Origin: an uncultured Verrucomicrobia subdivision 3 bacterium
GTDB taxonomy: Bacteria > Verrucomicrobiota > Verrucomicrobiia > Limisphaerales > UBA11358
Reading direction: 5' to 3'
DNA: 64,000 nucleotides
Assembly (NCBI GenBank): GCA_903872345.1
Contig: CAIQKM010000136.1
Coordinates: forward strand, 1-64,000
In this document: positions 18,901-27,328 of the stretch, in pieces
Position numbering within the stretch: position 1 is the stretch's first letter
Layout: each line of letters opens with the position of its first letter
Translations under genes and position numbers: made by a program
Notes under the pieces: model-generated
The model's input: only the letters and a program-made list of their open reading frames with translations
The model's database searches: none
What the model was told of the DNA's origin: nothing

Positions 18901-20816
18901 TGCTCTATTCCACCATCGCCGCGCCCACGACCTTCAGCAGCATTGGCACCTTTGACTACAATCCGTCGTTTTCAAGCTCCGATCCCAATGCCTCCCGCGT
19001 AATTCTCACGCCCGCAACCGGCGTGCTGGCGCAAAATGTGGCGGCGGTTCAGATCAATTGGAACTTGCAGGGTTCACAGCCCAAGAATGGCTGGGAAGGG
19101 TACTCCGAGATCACCATTGCCGGGAAGCCATCGGCGCCGGTGGCGGTTTTGACGCAGGACATCACTCCGCTCAAGGCGGAAGATGTGGTGGGCAGTTCCG
19201 TGACTCTGCTCGCAGGTTTTAGCGGCGCCACGAGCTATCAATGGCAGAAAAACGGGACCGATATTCCCGGAGCCAACAGCGCAACCCTGACCTTGAGCAA
19301 CCTGCAACTCACGGATACGGCCACCAACGGCGGTTACCGCCTCGAAGCCATCAACGGAGCGGGCACTTCGGTGACGCGCGGTTGTACGCTGATCGTTCAC
19401 CCGGCACCGGCGGCCATTGGCAATACGGTCGTCGCCTATGCCAATCAGGCCTCCGATGCTTCCACCTTCAGCCCTACCTGGGATACTTCGGCGTTTGCGG
19501 CAAGCTTGATCAGCTACGCTACGCCGAGTGACTATGGTCCGGGCAATTTCAATGATCCGGATGTCAATCCGGTCAGCGCCAATCTGGCCGGCGGGCTGCC
19601 GGTCCTGACGGATGCGGACTACGGAAGCGTCATTGACGGCGGCACACATTACGCCTTTGCCACGTGCGGCCCGAATGCCGGCCAGTATGTCACGTACACT
19701 CTGCCGGCCAATGCGAATGGTTATGATCTCACGAACATTCTCGTCGCCAGCGGCTGGAATGACGACGGCCGGAACGCCGATTGGGCCACTATTACCTATT
19801 CCACGGTGGCAAACCCAACCGTCTTCCTTCCCCTCGCGGTGGTTACCAACACCCCCGCGTTGGGGGCCAAATCCGAAATCCGGGCGACGATTACCCCGGC
19901 GGCCGGTGTGCTCGCCAGTAATGTTTACGCCATTCAGTTCAACTTTGAGTGGCCGCAAGGCATCCCGAACGGGTATTCCGGCATCAGCCAACTCAATGTG
20001 TTCGGCACACCTTCGGCGAGTGCGCCGCCCGCCGGGCCGGTGATTACGCTGCAGCATGAGGAAAACGCCTTTGATTGGACCGTGGAAACCCCCAACCTGA
20101 TTGCCAACCAACTGCCCAGCAGCCATGGTCCCGGCGTCTTCACGGATGAGGGTTGCAATGTGACCAACCTGACCGACGGCCAGATTGGCTTCGGCTATCA
20201 ATACGGCGCCAGTTGCGGTGACGACGGTACGGCGGTACCCTGGCTCATCTTCGGCACTCCCAATGGCTGGAATCTGACCAACATTGTGGTTTACTCGTTG
20301 TGGCACGATTACGGCCGGGACGGACAGTTCTACAACATCAGCTATGCGACCCTGGCGAATCCCACGACGTTCATCCCCTTGACCAGTGTGTCCTACAATC
20401 CGTTTGTGCCGCATGACGGCCGGGCTTCCGGCAACCGGGTGCAGATTTCCCCCGCACTCGGCCAGACGATGCTGGCCACCAATGTGGCGGCGGTGAAATT
20501 TGACTTCACCCCGCAGGGCGGACAGGACTTCGGCTGGAGCGGCTATTCGGAAATCGTGTTGCAGGGCACCAATCTGCCCTCGACGACGGTGACTCCGCCG
20601 GTCCTAGGCAAGGCAACCCTGTCGGGCGGCAACCTGATCCTGACCGGTACCGGCGGTACGCCGTGGGCGGGATACACTTGGTTGAGCACCACCAACTTGG
20701 CGGCCCCGGTTTGGGTCACCAACAACACCGGCACCTTGGATGGCGCCGGCACCTTCAGCAACAGCATTCCGGTGGGAACGGTCCCGGCCAGCTTCTTCCG
20801 GCTGCGTCTGCCGTAA
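15951..20816 (+). CDS. Giant secreted protein: lectin-like pair, Ig domains, three YGGW modules
   Basis: The ATG at 15951 starts a clean signal peptide (KNKLYRLLFAASVAAMAQA). The frame is open upstream but that part is polar. The protein has 1621 residues. Two tandem domains of about 230 residues (24-259, 264-487) share the Y.LSGGQHQIGN / SDLDI..VSTGPL / GGIDNL.. pattern and look like LamG or concanavalin-type beta sandwiches. These are followed by an Ig-like domain (490-573), a jelly-roll domain starting NFSFENGS (580-751), another Ig, and YGGW modules at about 857-1061, 1152-1354 (Ig between) and 1362-1542. The end is the shared module ASFFRLRLP. No catalytic motif was found; the modules suggest glycan binding outside the cell. 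Its C-terminal 260 residues are nearly identical to those of the next gene. Confidence 0.8.
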   Translation: MKNKLYRLLFAASVAAMAQAATADVLLTDTFTLPSGGVNNQDVNQGIAAGRQTGPLASVSSGFFSTYTLSGGQHQIGNTTTDVGQPNPADGGYILLAGGSFQSDLDIAKVSTGPLTIQVDMYNNGADGGSSDQTEWMGFTLRSPGNTFPVAGGGEFGLLKRANGGFQVFQNGGEITGGAYSGAGFTGDGTFIFTFADTAGTGSAFVGNGSQVTISNVTTSFTVTLPLSQLSSSGLRLGFSNDQRYGGIDNLIISGTLPAAPALAVLFHDNFNAVYGLDPENNNNMNVDLVDRQSGLLAPFNYTPGDWHHQIGNSGTGVGQPFGAANSGYVLTAFNGYFYSDLDIPVISTGPLKIELDMYVSNNDWLALGLCHVPNNFFPIVGSGEFGFLRQSDGGLQLFQNGAGITPSGWNNAGFSPDNHMTFIFTDSAGTGSAFTGNGSKVTVMSGAATLGTVSLSQLSTSGLKLGFRADGNELGGIDNLTLSGTVPAVIAPNLVTDLSPRRSEVVTGTPISLSVTANGTPLNYQWYNQNGPISGATTNTYLFNAAAGINSYYVVITNTAGSIVSSTGAVVSAANIVTVNNFSFENGSTVAFGNGSIPVQWTSYNGDWAGVSSGASQFSPSIVPDGTQYFAVNTGPSHSGASGIYQDVGALQPNTTYTLTVAIGRGDNNGVVGGNGSWSPGFISLVNGTDDTGTVLASTTGYPTTPGTWQDYTATVTTGPSVSGDLVIVLGVPPAPTYQSLFDNVRLTTGAPTATLAQTVLPAHAETFVGDQVVFTAAYSNDITSTLQWVQITAGATNLISTGVVNASSGDFTTSTLTLNNVQLAGAGNYVLEAINATNSAAIAYSPVATLAVSAPATVGNVIQENSGQTGPAGYYPAWSIATNTDLIFGFATDGSGNPGTATAGTGNFGVDTQLYGDPTILADGNLTNDKLGMVSCGPGGGAGLTMTYTLNTSSATNGYDLTNIVVYGGWPDDGRNEQKYQVLYSTIAAPTTFSSIGTFDYNPSFSSSDPNASRVILTPATGVLAQNVAAVQINWNLQGSQPKNGWEGYSEITIAGKPSAPVAVLTQDITPLKAEDVVGSSVTLLAGFSGATSYQWQKNGTDIPGANSATLTLSNLQLTDTATNGGYRLEAINGAGTSVTRGCTLIVHPAPAAIGNTVVAYANQASDASTFSPTWDTSAFAASLISYATPSDYGPGNFNDPDVNPVSANLAGGLPVLTDADYGSVIDGGTHYAFATCGPNAGQYVTYTLPANANGYDLTNILVASGWNDDGRNADWATITYSTVANPTVFLPLAVVTNTPALGAKSEIRATITPAAGVLASNVYAIQFNFEWPQGIPNGYSGISQLNVFGTPSASAPPAGPVITLQHEENAFDWTVETPNLIANQLPSSHGPGVFTDEGCNVTNLTDGQIGFGYQYGASCGDDGTAVPWLIFGTPNGWNLTNIVVYSLWHDYGRDGQFYNISYATLANPTTFIPLTSVSYNPFVPHDGRASGNRVQISPALGQTMLATNVAAVKFDFTPQGGQDFGWSGYSEIVLQGTNLPSTTVTPPVLGKATLSGGNLILTGTGGTPWAGYTWLSTTNLAAPVWVTNNTGTLDGAGTFSNSIPVGTVPASFFRLRLP

Positions 20817-20845
20817 GCTGTTTGGGTTGAGTCATTAGTCTGGTA

Positions 20846-20869
20846 GCCCGGGGACGCAAGTCCCCGGGC
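20846..20869 (+). terminator. GCAA-loop hairpin, 10-bp perfect stem
   Basis: GCCCGGGGAC and GTCCCCGGGC enclose a GCAA tetraloop, starting 30 bases after the stop codon. No T-run follows. The hairpin and the next 15 bases (GTTTGCTTTGAAT) recur after the paralogous gene at 26247-26268, so it was probably copied together with the gene's 3' end. Confidence 0.55.
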
Positions 20870-20980
20870 GTTTGCTTTGAATCGATTCCGTTTGGGATGG
20901 ATGTGCCGCTACTGTCATAAACCTGATAACATTTATCCCCGATTCCAAGGCCCATGAGAATTGGAAATAGCTATTCCGGC

Positions 20981-21031
20981 AACCATCACCCATTTCGGTA
21001 GGGGGGTATTCACCATGTTTGGGGATATGCG
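20981..21031 (+). promoter_or_regulatory. Conserved intergenic element, copy 3
   Basis: AACCATCACCCATTTCGGTA is followed after 13 bases by ACCATGTTTGGGGATATGCG. The left arm CCATCACC matches copy 1 exactly; the right arm is partly degraded (GGTAGGGG). It lies 209 bases before the start at 21240. A TATAGT box follows at 21048-21053, at the same distance as in copy 2. Confidence 0.65.
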
Positions 21032-21047
21032 AATGGATGATTACGAG

Positions 21048-21053
21048 TATAGT
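21048..21053 (+). promoter_or_regulatory. Candidate -10 box (TATAGT)
   Basis: It sits at the same position relative to the conserved element as the TATAGT at 15750, and is flanked by a conserved downstream stretch (ATCCATTACA). The retained spacing between two paralogous upstream regions supports a promoter, but recent common descent could explain it too. Confidence 0.35.
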
Positions 21054-21239
21054 GCAAATATCCATTACACAAATGCAGCAACCGGACGGGAATGTCATCC
21101 ATTCGCAACGGCGTTTGCCGTCCTGACAAATAACTGACCAATCAGCATGCTCCGGTTCCCAACCAACTCTGTCCCTACTGTATAGTCAACTCCGGCAACG
21201 ACACCAATCATACAACCAACCCGAAAAATCAGACCAGCT

Positions 21240-24200
21240 ATGAACCAACCTCCACAACTCAAACGTCAAATATCCGCCAGCCTGGCGTGCGGTGCTTTGC
21301 TGTTATCCGCCGGTTTTGCCTCGGCGCAGGTAACCGTTACCACGGCCAATCAAACCGGCGCGGCCAGCACCTGGCCTTTCACCCCGACCGGCTCCGCCTG
21401 GGTGGTTGACCAGGCCGACAGCCTGATTCACGGGCTGACGCCCACCTCGGCTCCGGGCAATTGGAGCTTGGAAATTGCCGGCCGCAATGTGAACTCGCTG
21501 ACGGTTAATACGAATCTGACGCTGGGCATCATCCAGCCCAGCACCACGACCAGCACGAATTATGTGACCTATGGCAACGGCAGTTCGGCGGGGTCATCGC
21601 TCGTTTATACGCTTCCGGCCAACACCTACGGGTATAACGTCACCAACATCTCGGTTTATGGCGGTTGGGCCAATAACGGCCGCGACCAGCAGGCCTACGC
21701 GGTGTTTTATTCCACCGTGGGCAATCCGACCCAGTTTAACTATCTGGCCTATGTCAACGATAACCCTTCGATTGCCAACAACACGGCGGACGCCATCCAG
21801 GCGGTTATTAATAATGCCTCCGGCGGGACGATCGCAAATAACGTCTATGCCTTGGAATTTATGCTGAACTGGCCCGGCGTTGAGAACGGCTATTGCGGTC
21901 TCTCCGCCATTACGGTGGGCGGGGCGGCGGCGACGGTGCCGGTGCCTTCGGTTTCGATTACATATTCGAATGAAAGCGGATCCAACCCGTTCACGCCCAC
22001 TTGGACGGCGGAAACACCCGACTTGCTGCTGGGTTTGAGCCCCTCCACCGCCAGCGGCACCTTCAACAAGGAAAGCTCCGGCGGCACGCCGGTGCTAACC
22101 GATGGCAACATCGGTCATTCCGGCACGATCAGCGGTTTTGCCACCTGCGGTGCCAGTGGCGGCACCACGCTCATTTATACGCTGACCAACAATTTGGTCA
22201 ATGGCTCCGATATCACCAACATTGTCACCTACAGCGGCTGGGGGGATAATGGTCGTGATGGTCAATATTACATCGTTTCCTATTCCACCATCGCGGCGCC
22301 CACCACCTTCGTTCCCATCACGACGGTCTATTATTTGCCTTCAACCAGCGGTTCGCCCGCCAACCGGGTGGCGATTGCCATGACCGACGGCAGTGCGCTG
22401 GCGCACGGCGTGGCCAAAGTCAAATTCGACTTCTCCAGTCCGCCGAATGCGAGCGGCTTCAACAATGCCTATCAGGGCTATTCTGAAATTGTGGTGCAGG
22501 GGCATGACACGGCTTCGCCGCCGCCGCCGCCGTCGCCGGCTCTCGTTCAGGACACTTTGCCTTCATATGCCGCGACCGTCGCGGGCGACCAGGTCGTTTT
22601 CACGGCCGCTTACAGCAATTTTCCTCCGGCCAGCCTGCAATGGCTGCAGATCAGCGGTGGCGTGACCAATGTGCTTGCCGGTCAGACGAACGCCACCCTG
22701 ACACTCAACAACGTCCAATCGGCCAACGCCGGCAACTACACGCTTGAAGCGGTCAATGCCACCAACGGAGCGGCGGCGCCTTCCTATAGCTCGGCAGCCC
22801 AGTTGGTGGTCAATAGCGCGCCTGCGGCGGTGGGCAACGTCGTCTTAAAATCTGCCGAACAACTCGGCCTCGGCGCCCTCAGCCCGGTTAACACCAGTAC
22901 GAATTTCACCCCTACGTGGACCATCGACACGGCCAACGACTTGATCGAAGGCTTTTTAACGAATGCAACCGCCGGTGTTCAGGGAACGGCCTATCCCGGC
23001 GCGGGCAATTTCGACATGAATATCCCCGTTTATGGCACCGGTCCCGGGCCTCTGGATGGCAACCCGTCCGTGTTGTCGGACGGATCGGCCGGTTATTTGA
23101 CTTACTGGCCCAGTGTGGGCGGCAATTTCGGTCAGAGCAGTTGCGGTACCGGCGGGGCCGGCGATTACATCACCTATACGCTGGCGAGTTCCACCTACGG
23201 TTATGACGTGACCAATATCACGGTCTATGGCGGCTGGGGTGACGCGGGCCGCAATGAGCAGAAATACGAGGTGCTCTATTCCACGGTGTCGAATCCCACG
23301 GTCTTCACCAGCTTGGGCGTGTTTGATTACAATCCCACGGATCCGTCCGGTTTGCCGACCGGCACGCGCACGATGCTGGTTCCGGTGGCGGGCGCGATCG
23401 CCAAAAATGTGTATGCGGTCACGATCAACTGGAACGTTACTTCAGCCCCCAAGAACAACTGGGAAGGTTATTCTGAAATCGTGGTGCAAGGCGTGCCGTC
23501 GCTGAACAATCCAATTCTGGTTCAGGACACCCTGCCGGCCACCGCCACCACGATGGTGGGCGACCAGATCAGCTTTTCGGCAACCTTCAGCAATGCCCCG
23601 GCGGCCAATCTGCAATGGGAGTACATCAGCAACAATGTCGTGACGGATATTCCCGGTGCGACCGCTGCCACGCTGACGCTGAACAACTTGCAAACGAACA
23701 ATTCCGGTTCCTATCGGTTGAAAGCCGTCAGCACCGTGGACAGCACGGCCGTCATTTATAGCACGCCCGCCACGCTGACCGTCAACCCCGTGCCGGCGCC
23801 GGTGGGCAACATCGTTATCACCACCGCCAACCAGACTTTCCTGGGGGCGATCAACGATTTTAACGTCAGCACGAATTACACTCCCACTTGGACGGAAAAC
23901 ACCAACGGCGATCTGATTCTCGGTTCGACCGATGGCGGTTCCCCCGGAGTTCCTGGGACGGTGTATGCCGGGGGGGGGAACTTCGCCCCGATCGGCTCGG
24001 CCTGCAATGGTGACCCGGCCATTTTGTCGGACGGTTCGCTCGGTTATCTCAACTATTATCCGGCGGTTGGTGGCGATACAACTTTGGACGCCTGCGGTAA
24101 CAGCGCCGGCTACTCGGTGACCTACACGCTCCCGGTGTCTTCCGCCACGGGCTGGAGTCTCACCAATATCACCGTTTACGGCGGCTGGGGCAGCAACGGT

Positions 24201-26216
24201 CGCGATGAGCTTAAATATCAGGTGCTCTATTCCACCGTTTCCGCGCCCACGGTGTTTAACAATCTGACCTCGGTGGATTATAATCCCGCCGGCGGTTCGC
24301 CCAACCTGCCTTCAGCCAGCCGTACTACGCTGCTTCCCTCGTCGGGAGCGCTGGCGCAAAACGTCTATGCCGTTGAGATTAACTTTTTCAACGCCGGTTC
24401 GGCGAGCGAGAACGGTTACAGCGGGTATAGTGAAATCGTCGTGGCCGGTCAGCCCTCGCCGCCCGTGCCGGTCTTGACCGCGAACGTCACCCCCTCCACG
24501 GCCGAAGATGTGGTGGGCAGCAGCTTGACCCTGACCGCCAGCTTCAGTGGCGCCGACACTTATCAATGGTTCAAAAATGGGACAAACATTCCCGGAGCCA
24601 CCAGTTCAACGCTCACAATCAATAACCTTCAGCTCACGGACGCGGCTACCAACAGCGGTTATCGGCTGGTGGCCTCCAACTCCTCCGGCACGAACGTGAC
24701 CGCGTTCTGCAAGGTTTACGTCGATCCGGCGCCGGTGGCTGTCAGCAACATTGTCACGGCGGTTGCCTACCAAACCTCGCCGTCAGACGGCTTTAGTCCC
24801 ACTTGGGATGTCTCCAATCTGGGGGCAAGCCTGATATACAACCAGAATCCGCCGGCGGATGGCTATGATCTCATCGGCGATTTCAACGATCCTGATGTTA
24901 CGCTTTCCGCCAATAATCAGGCGGGTGGTCTGGCGGCTCTGACCGATGGCAATTATGGATACTTCGTCAATACCGGACCGCACCCGGCTTTTGCGACCGC
25001 CGGACCCGGCGGTCCCACGCCCGGTGCTGGTAATTACGTCATCTACACACTGGGGGCCAATGCCAATGGCTATGATGTGACCAACATCTTGATCGCCGGC
25101 GGTTGGAATGACAACGGCCGTGATTCCCAGTTCTACACCGTTTCGTATTCCACGGTGGCTAACCCCACCTTGTTCTTCCCGCTGGTATCGATGGCCAACA
25201 ATCTCAGTACCGGCAATACCAACGGCGGCGGCAATGGCGAAGCGGTGCCGTCCGGTTCAGGCATTCCGACCACCGTCCGCACGACGTTCACGCCGGCAAC
25301 CGGCGTGCTCGCGAGTAACGTTTACGCCATCCAGGTGGACTTTAGCGTTCCGACCGGGGTCCCGAACGGATATTCCGGTTACAGTGAAATCAGCGTCTTC
25401 GGTTCACCCTCGGTTGGTGCGCCGGCCATCGGACCGGTGATTACCACCGGCCATGAAGAAACCAACAACATCTGGACCGTGGAAACTCCCAACCTGATTG
25501 CCAATCAACTGCCCAGCAGCTACGGCACCGGGCTCTTCACGGATGAGGGTTGCAACGTGACCAACCTGACCGACGGCCAGATTGGCTTCGGCTACCAATT
25601 TGGCGCCAGTTGCGGTGACGACGGCACGGCGGTTCCCTGGCTCATCTTCAGCACCGCCAATGGCTGGAATTTGACCAACATTGTGGTTTACTCGCTGTGG
25701 CATGATTATGGTCGGGACGGCCAATTCTACAACGTGAGCTATTCCACCCTGGCGGATCCCACGACGTTCATCCCGCTGGCCAGTGTGTCCTACAATCCGT
25801 TTGTGCCGCATGACGGCCGGGCTTCAGGCAACCGGGTGCAGATTTCCCCGGCACCGGGGCAGAACCTGCTGGCCACCAACGTGGCGGCGGTGAAGTTTGA
25901 CTTCACTCCGCAAGGGATTCAGGACTTCGGCTGGACCGGTTATTCGGAAATCGTGCTGCAGGGCACCAATCTGCCCTCGGCCATTGTGACTCCGCCGGTT
26001 CTGGGCGCGGTGACCGTGTCGGGTGGCAATTTGATCCTAACTGGCACCGGCGGTACGCCCGGGGCGGGGTACACCTGGTTGACAACCACCAATCTGGCGC
26101 CTCCGGTGGTTTGGACAACCAACAGCACCGGCACCTTGAATGGTGTGGGCGCCTTCACCAACAGCATTCCGGTGGGGTCGGTCCCGGCCAGCTTCTTCCG
26201 GTTGCGTCTGCCGTGA
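21240..26216 (+). CDS. Giant secreted protein made almost wholly of six YGGW modules and Ig spacers
   Basis: The protein has 1658 residues and a signal peptide ending GFASA-Q. YGGW modules lie at about 30-230, 235-424, 530-750, 853-1070, 1165-1390 and 1398-1578. Ig-like spacers with YQW or LQW cores separate most of them, and a Pro-rich linker (encoded near 22517-22540) follows the second. Each module has an LTDG-type turn, a short Cys/Gly segment, a central GGW.D.GRD.Q.Y.V.YST strand pair and a closing ENGY.GYSEI strand. The end is the shared C-terminal module, ASFFRLRLP. No enzyme domain is present, so a binding or scaffold role outside the cell is inferred from the same module being fused to glycosidases elsewhere in the window. 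The last 250 residues closely match the upstream gene's end. Confidence 0.8.
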   Translation: MNQPPQLKRQISASLACGALLLSAGFASAQVTVTTANQTGAASTWPFTPTGSAWVVDQADSLIHGLTPTSAPGNWSLEIAGRNVNSLTVNTNLTLGIIQPSTTTSTNYVTYGNGSSAGSSLVYTLPANTYGYNVTNISVYGGWANNGRDQQAYAVFYSTVGNPTQFNYLAYVNDNPSIANNTADAIQAVINNASGGTIANNVYALEFMLNWPGVENGYCGLSAITVGGAAATVPVPSVSITYSNESGSNPFTPTWTAETPDLLLGLSPSTASGTFNKESSGGTPVLTDGNIGHSGTISGFATCGASGGTTLIYTLTNNLVNGSDITNIVTYSGWGDNGRDGQYYIVSYSTIAAPTTFVPITTVYYLPSTSGSPANRVAIAMTDGSALAHGVAKVKFDFSSPPNASGFNNAYQGYSEIVVQGHDTASPPPPPSPALVQDTLPSYAATVAGDQVVFTAAYSNFPPASLQWLQISGGVTNVLAGQTNATLTLNNVQSANAGNYTLEAVNATNGAAAPSYSSAAQLVVNSAPAAVGNVVLKSAEQLGLGALSPVNTSTNFTPTWTIDTANDLIEGFLTNATAGVQGTAYPGAGNFDMNIPVYGTGPGPLDGNPSVLSDGSAGYLTYWPSVGGNFGQSSCGTGGAGDYITYTLASSTYGYDVTNITVYGGWGDAGRNEQKYEVLYSTVSNPTVFTSLGVFDYNPTDPSGLPTGTRTMLVPVAGAIAKNVYAVTINWNVTSAPKNNWEGYSEIVVQGVPSLNNPILVQDTLPATATTMVGDQISFSATFSNAPAANLQWEYISNNVVTDIPGATAATLTLNNLQTNNSGSYRLKAVSTVDSTAVIYSTPATLTVNPVPAPVGNIVITTANQTFLGAINDFNVSTNYTPTWTENTNGDLILGSTDGGSPGVPGTVYAGGGNFAPIGSACNGDPAILSDGSLGYLNYYPAVGGDTTLDACGNSAGYSVTYTLPVSSATGWSLTNITVYGGWGSNGRDELKYQVLYSTVSAPTVFNNLTSVDYNPAGGSPNLPSASRTTLLPSSGALAQNVYAVEINFFNAGSASENGYSGYSEIVVAGQPSPPVPVLTANVTPSTAEDVVGSSLTLTASFSGADTYQWFKNGTNIPGATSSTLTINNLQLTDAATNSGYRLVASNSSGTNVTAFCKVYVDPAPVAVSNIVTAVAYQTSPSDGFSPTWDVSNLGASLIYNQNPPADGYDLIGDFNDPDVTLSANNQAGGLAALTDGNYGYFVNTGPHPAFATAGPGGPTPGAGNYVIYTLGANANGYDVTNILIAGGWNDNGRDSQFYTVSYSTVANPTLFFPLVSMANNLSTGNTNGGGNGEAVPSGSGIPTTVRTTFTPATGVLASNVYAIQVDFSVPTGVPNGYSGYSEISVFGSPSVGAPAIGPVITTGHEETNNIWTVETPNLIANQLPSSYGTGLFTDEGCNVTNLTDGQIGFGYQFGASCGDDGTAVPWLIFSTANGWNLTNIVVYSLWHDYGRDGQFYNVSYSTLADPTTFIPLASVSYNPFVPHDGRASGNRVQISPAPGQNLLATNVAAVKFDFTPQGIQDFGWTGYSEIVLQGTNLPSAIVTPPVLGAVTVSGGNLILTGTGGTPGAGYTWLTTTNLAPPVVWTTNSTGTLNGVGAFTNSIPVGSVPASFFRLRLP

Positions 26217-26246
26217 GATTGTGGGGATAAGTAATGAGTCAGACGA

Positions 26247-26268
26247 CCCGGGGACGCAAGTCCCCGGG
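26247..26268 (+). terminator. GCAA-loop hairpin, 9-bp perfect stem
   Basis: CCCGGGGAC and GTCCCCGGG enclose GCAA, starting 31 bases after the stop. It is nearly identical, including downstream bases, to the hairpin at 20846-20869. No T-tract follows. A termination or RNA 3'-end role is likely from position. Confidence 0.55.
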
Positions 26269-26325
26269 CGTTTGCCTTGAATAGTTTTAGCCTGGGTAAA
26301 ATATATTGGTTAGTTGTTTATAATC

Positions 26326-27213
26326 ATGAAAATGTTAATAGTCAGTGACTCGGGTCAACGGAAGTGCCGCCGGCAAAGCGAGGCCTTCACGCTGATTGAA
26401 CTGCTGGTCGTGATTGCCATCATCGCGATTTTGGCGGCCATGCTGCTGCCCGCCCTGGCCAGTGCCAAGAAAAAGGCGCAGGGCATTGGCTGCATCAGCA
26501 ATTTGAAGCAAATGACCCTGGCCTGCCATGTCTATGCCGCTGATTTTCAGGATGCCATACCGAACAATAATACGGCTCCGAACGCCTGGGTTACGGGCGA
26601 TGTGAGCGGTCGCACCGGCATTGACGGCATTACCAACATTGCCAATCTGATGGCCGGGGTGCTTTGGGCTTACAATCCGGCGGCGGGCATCTATCGATGC
26701 CCGGGCGACAAGGATCTGGTCACGGGTGTTTCGACGCCGCGGGTGCGCAATTATTCAATGAATTGCATGATGGGCGACAACACGCCTCCCGCCGGATCCG
26801 GTGTCGGCAGTCCGGCCGCCGCCTGTCACCCCACCACGACCGAAAATCGCAAGCTGGCGTCGGTGCGGAACCCCAGCCCTTCGAATGCCTCGTTTTTCAT
26901 GGATGAACAGTCCGGTGCGAATCCGGCCAAAACGAGCATCGACGACGGGTATTTTGCCGTGGATGATGGGACCAGCGGTTCCTATTTTACTTACAATTCA
27001 CGGCAGTGGCGGAATGTGTTATCCAGTCGTCACGGCAATCGCGGGCAGATTTCCTTTGCGGACGGGCATGCCGCCTACATGAAATGGGTGGAGACAGACA
27101 CCCAAAATCTGGTGGGGGTGGATGCCCAATCGGCGGAGTTTAACAATCGCGACAAGCAGCAACTGTGGCTTTCAACCTATGCTTCGGGATCGATTGCGGG
27201 CGTCCCGTGGTGA
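26326..27213 (+). CDS. Pseudopilin with prepilin N-terminal and H-x9-DG domains
   Basis: The ATG at 26326 is preferred over an in-frame TTG four codons upstream. The product has 295 residues. After a basic leader, [19 protein letters not shown] is the prepilin peptidase site and pilin helix (here Ala, not Gly, precedes the Phe). A globular domain follows with Cys pairs ([22 protein letters not shown]). Near the C-terminus, [15 protein letters not shown] has His, nine residues, then Asp-Gly: the H-x9-DG signature of processing-associated prepilin proteins common in Planctomycetota and Verrucomicrobiota. It is expected at the inner membrane in a pseudopilus-like assembly. It sits between the giant YGGW proteins and a GH78 that carries the same modules, so a link to their export is conceivable but untested. 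Confidence 0.88.
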   Translation: MKMLIVSDSGQRKCRRQSEAFTLIELLVVIAIIAILAAMLLPALASAKKKAQGIGCISNLKQMTLACHVYAADFQDAIPNNNTAPNAWVTGDVSGRTGIDGITNIANLMAGVLWAYNPAAGIYRCPGDKDLVTGVSTPRVRNYSMNCMMGDNTPPAGSGVGSPAAACHPTTTENRKLASVRNPSPSNASFFMDEQSGANPAKTSIDDGYFAVDDGTSGSYFTYNSRQWRNVLSSRHGNRGQISFADGHAAYMKWVETDTQNLVGVDAQSAEFNNRDKQQLWLSTYASGSIAGVPW

Positions 27214-27328
27214 GGTTGTAATCCGCCGATGGCGGTAATTGGCGGACGATTGTTTTCGGTTATTGCATTCGGGGCGGGGAGGCTGGTGATCGCTGTTTCC
27301 GGGCGGAAACGGCAGTTTGATTTATTTC

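Larger units (their letters stand above)
20817..21239. other. Intergenic region: hairpin, conserved element, candidate promoter
   Basis: This 423-base gap holds a GCAA hairpin after the upstream gene, copy 3 of the conserved element (20981-21031), a TATAGT box (21048-21053), and a possible 40-residue ORF opened by the element's ATG (21015-21137). No family resemblance was seen in that short ORF. Confidence 0.45.
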
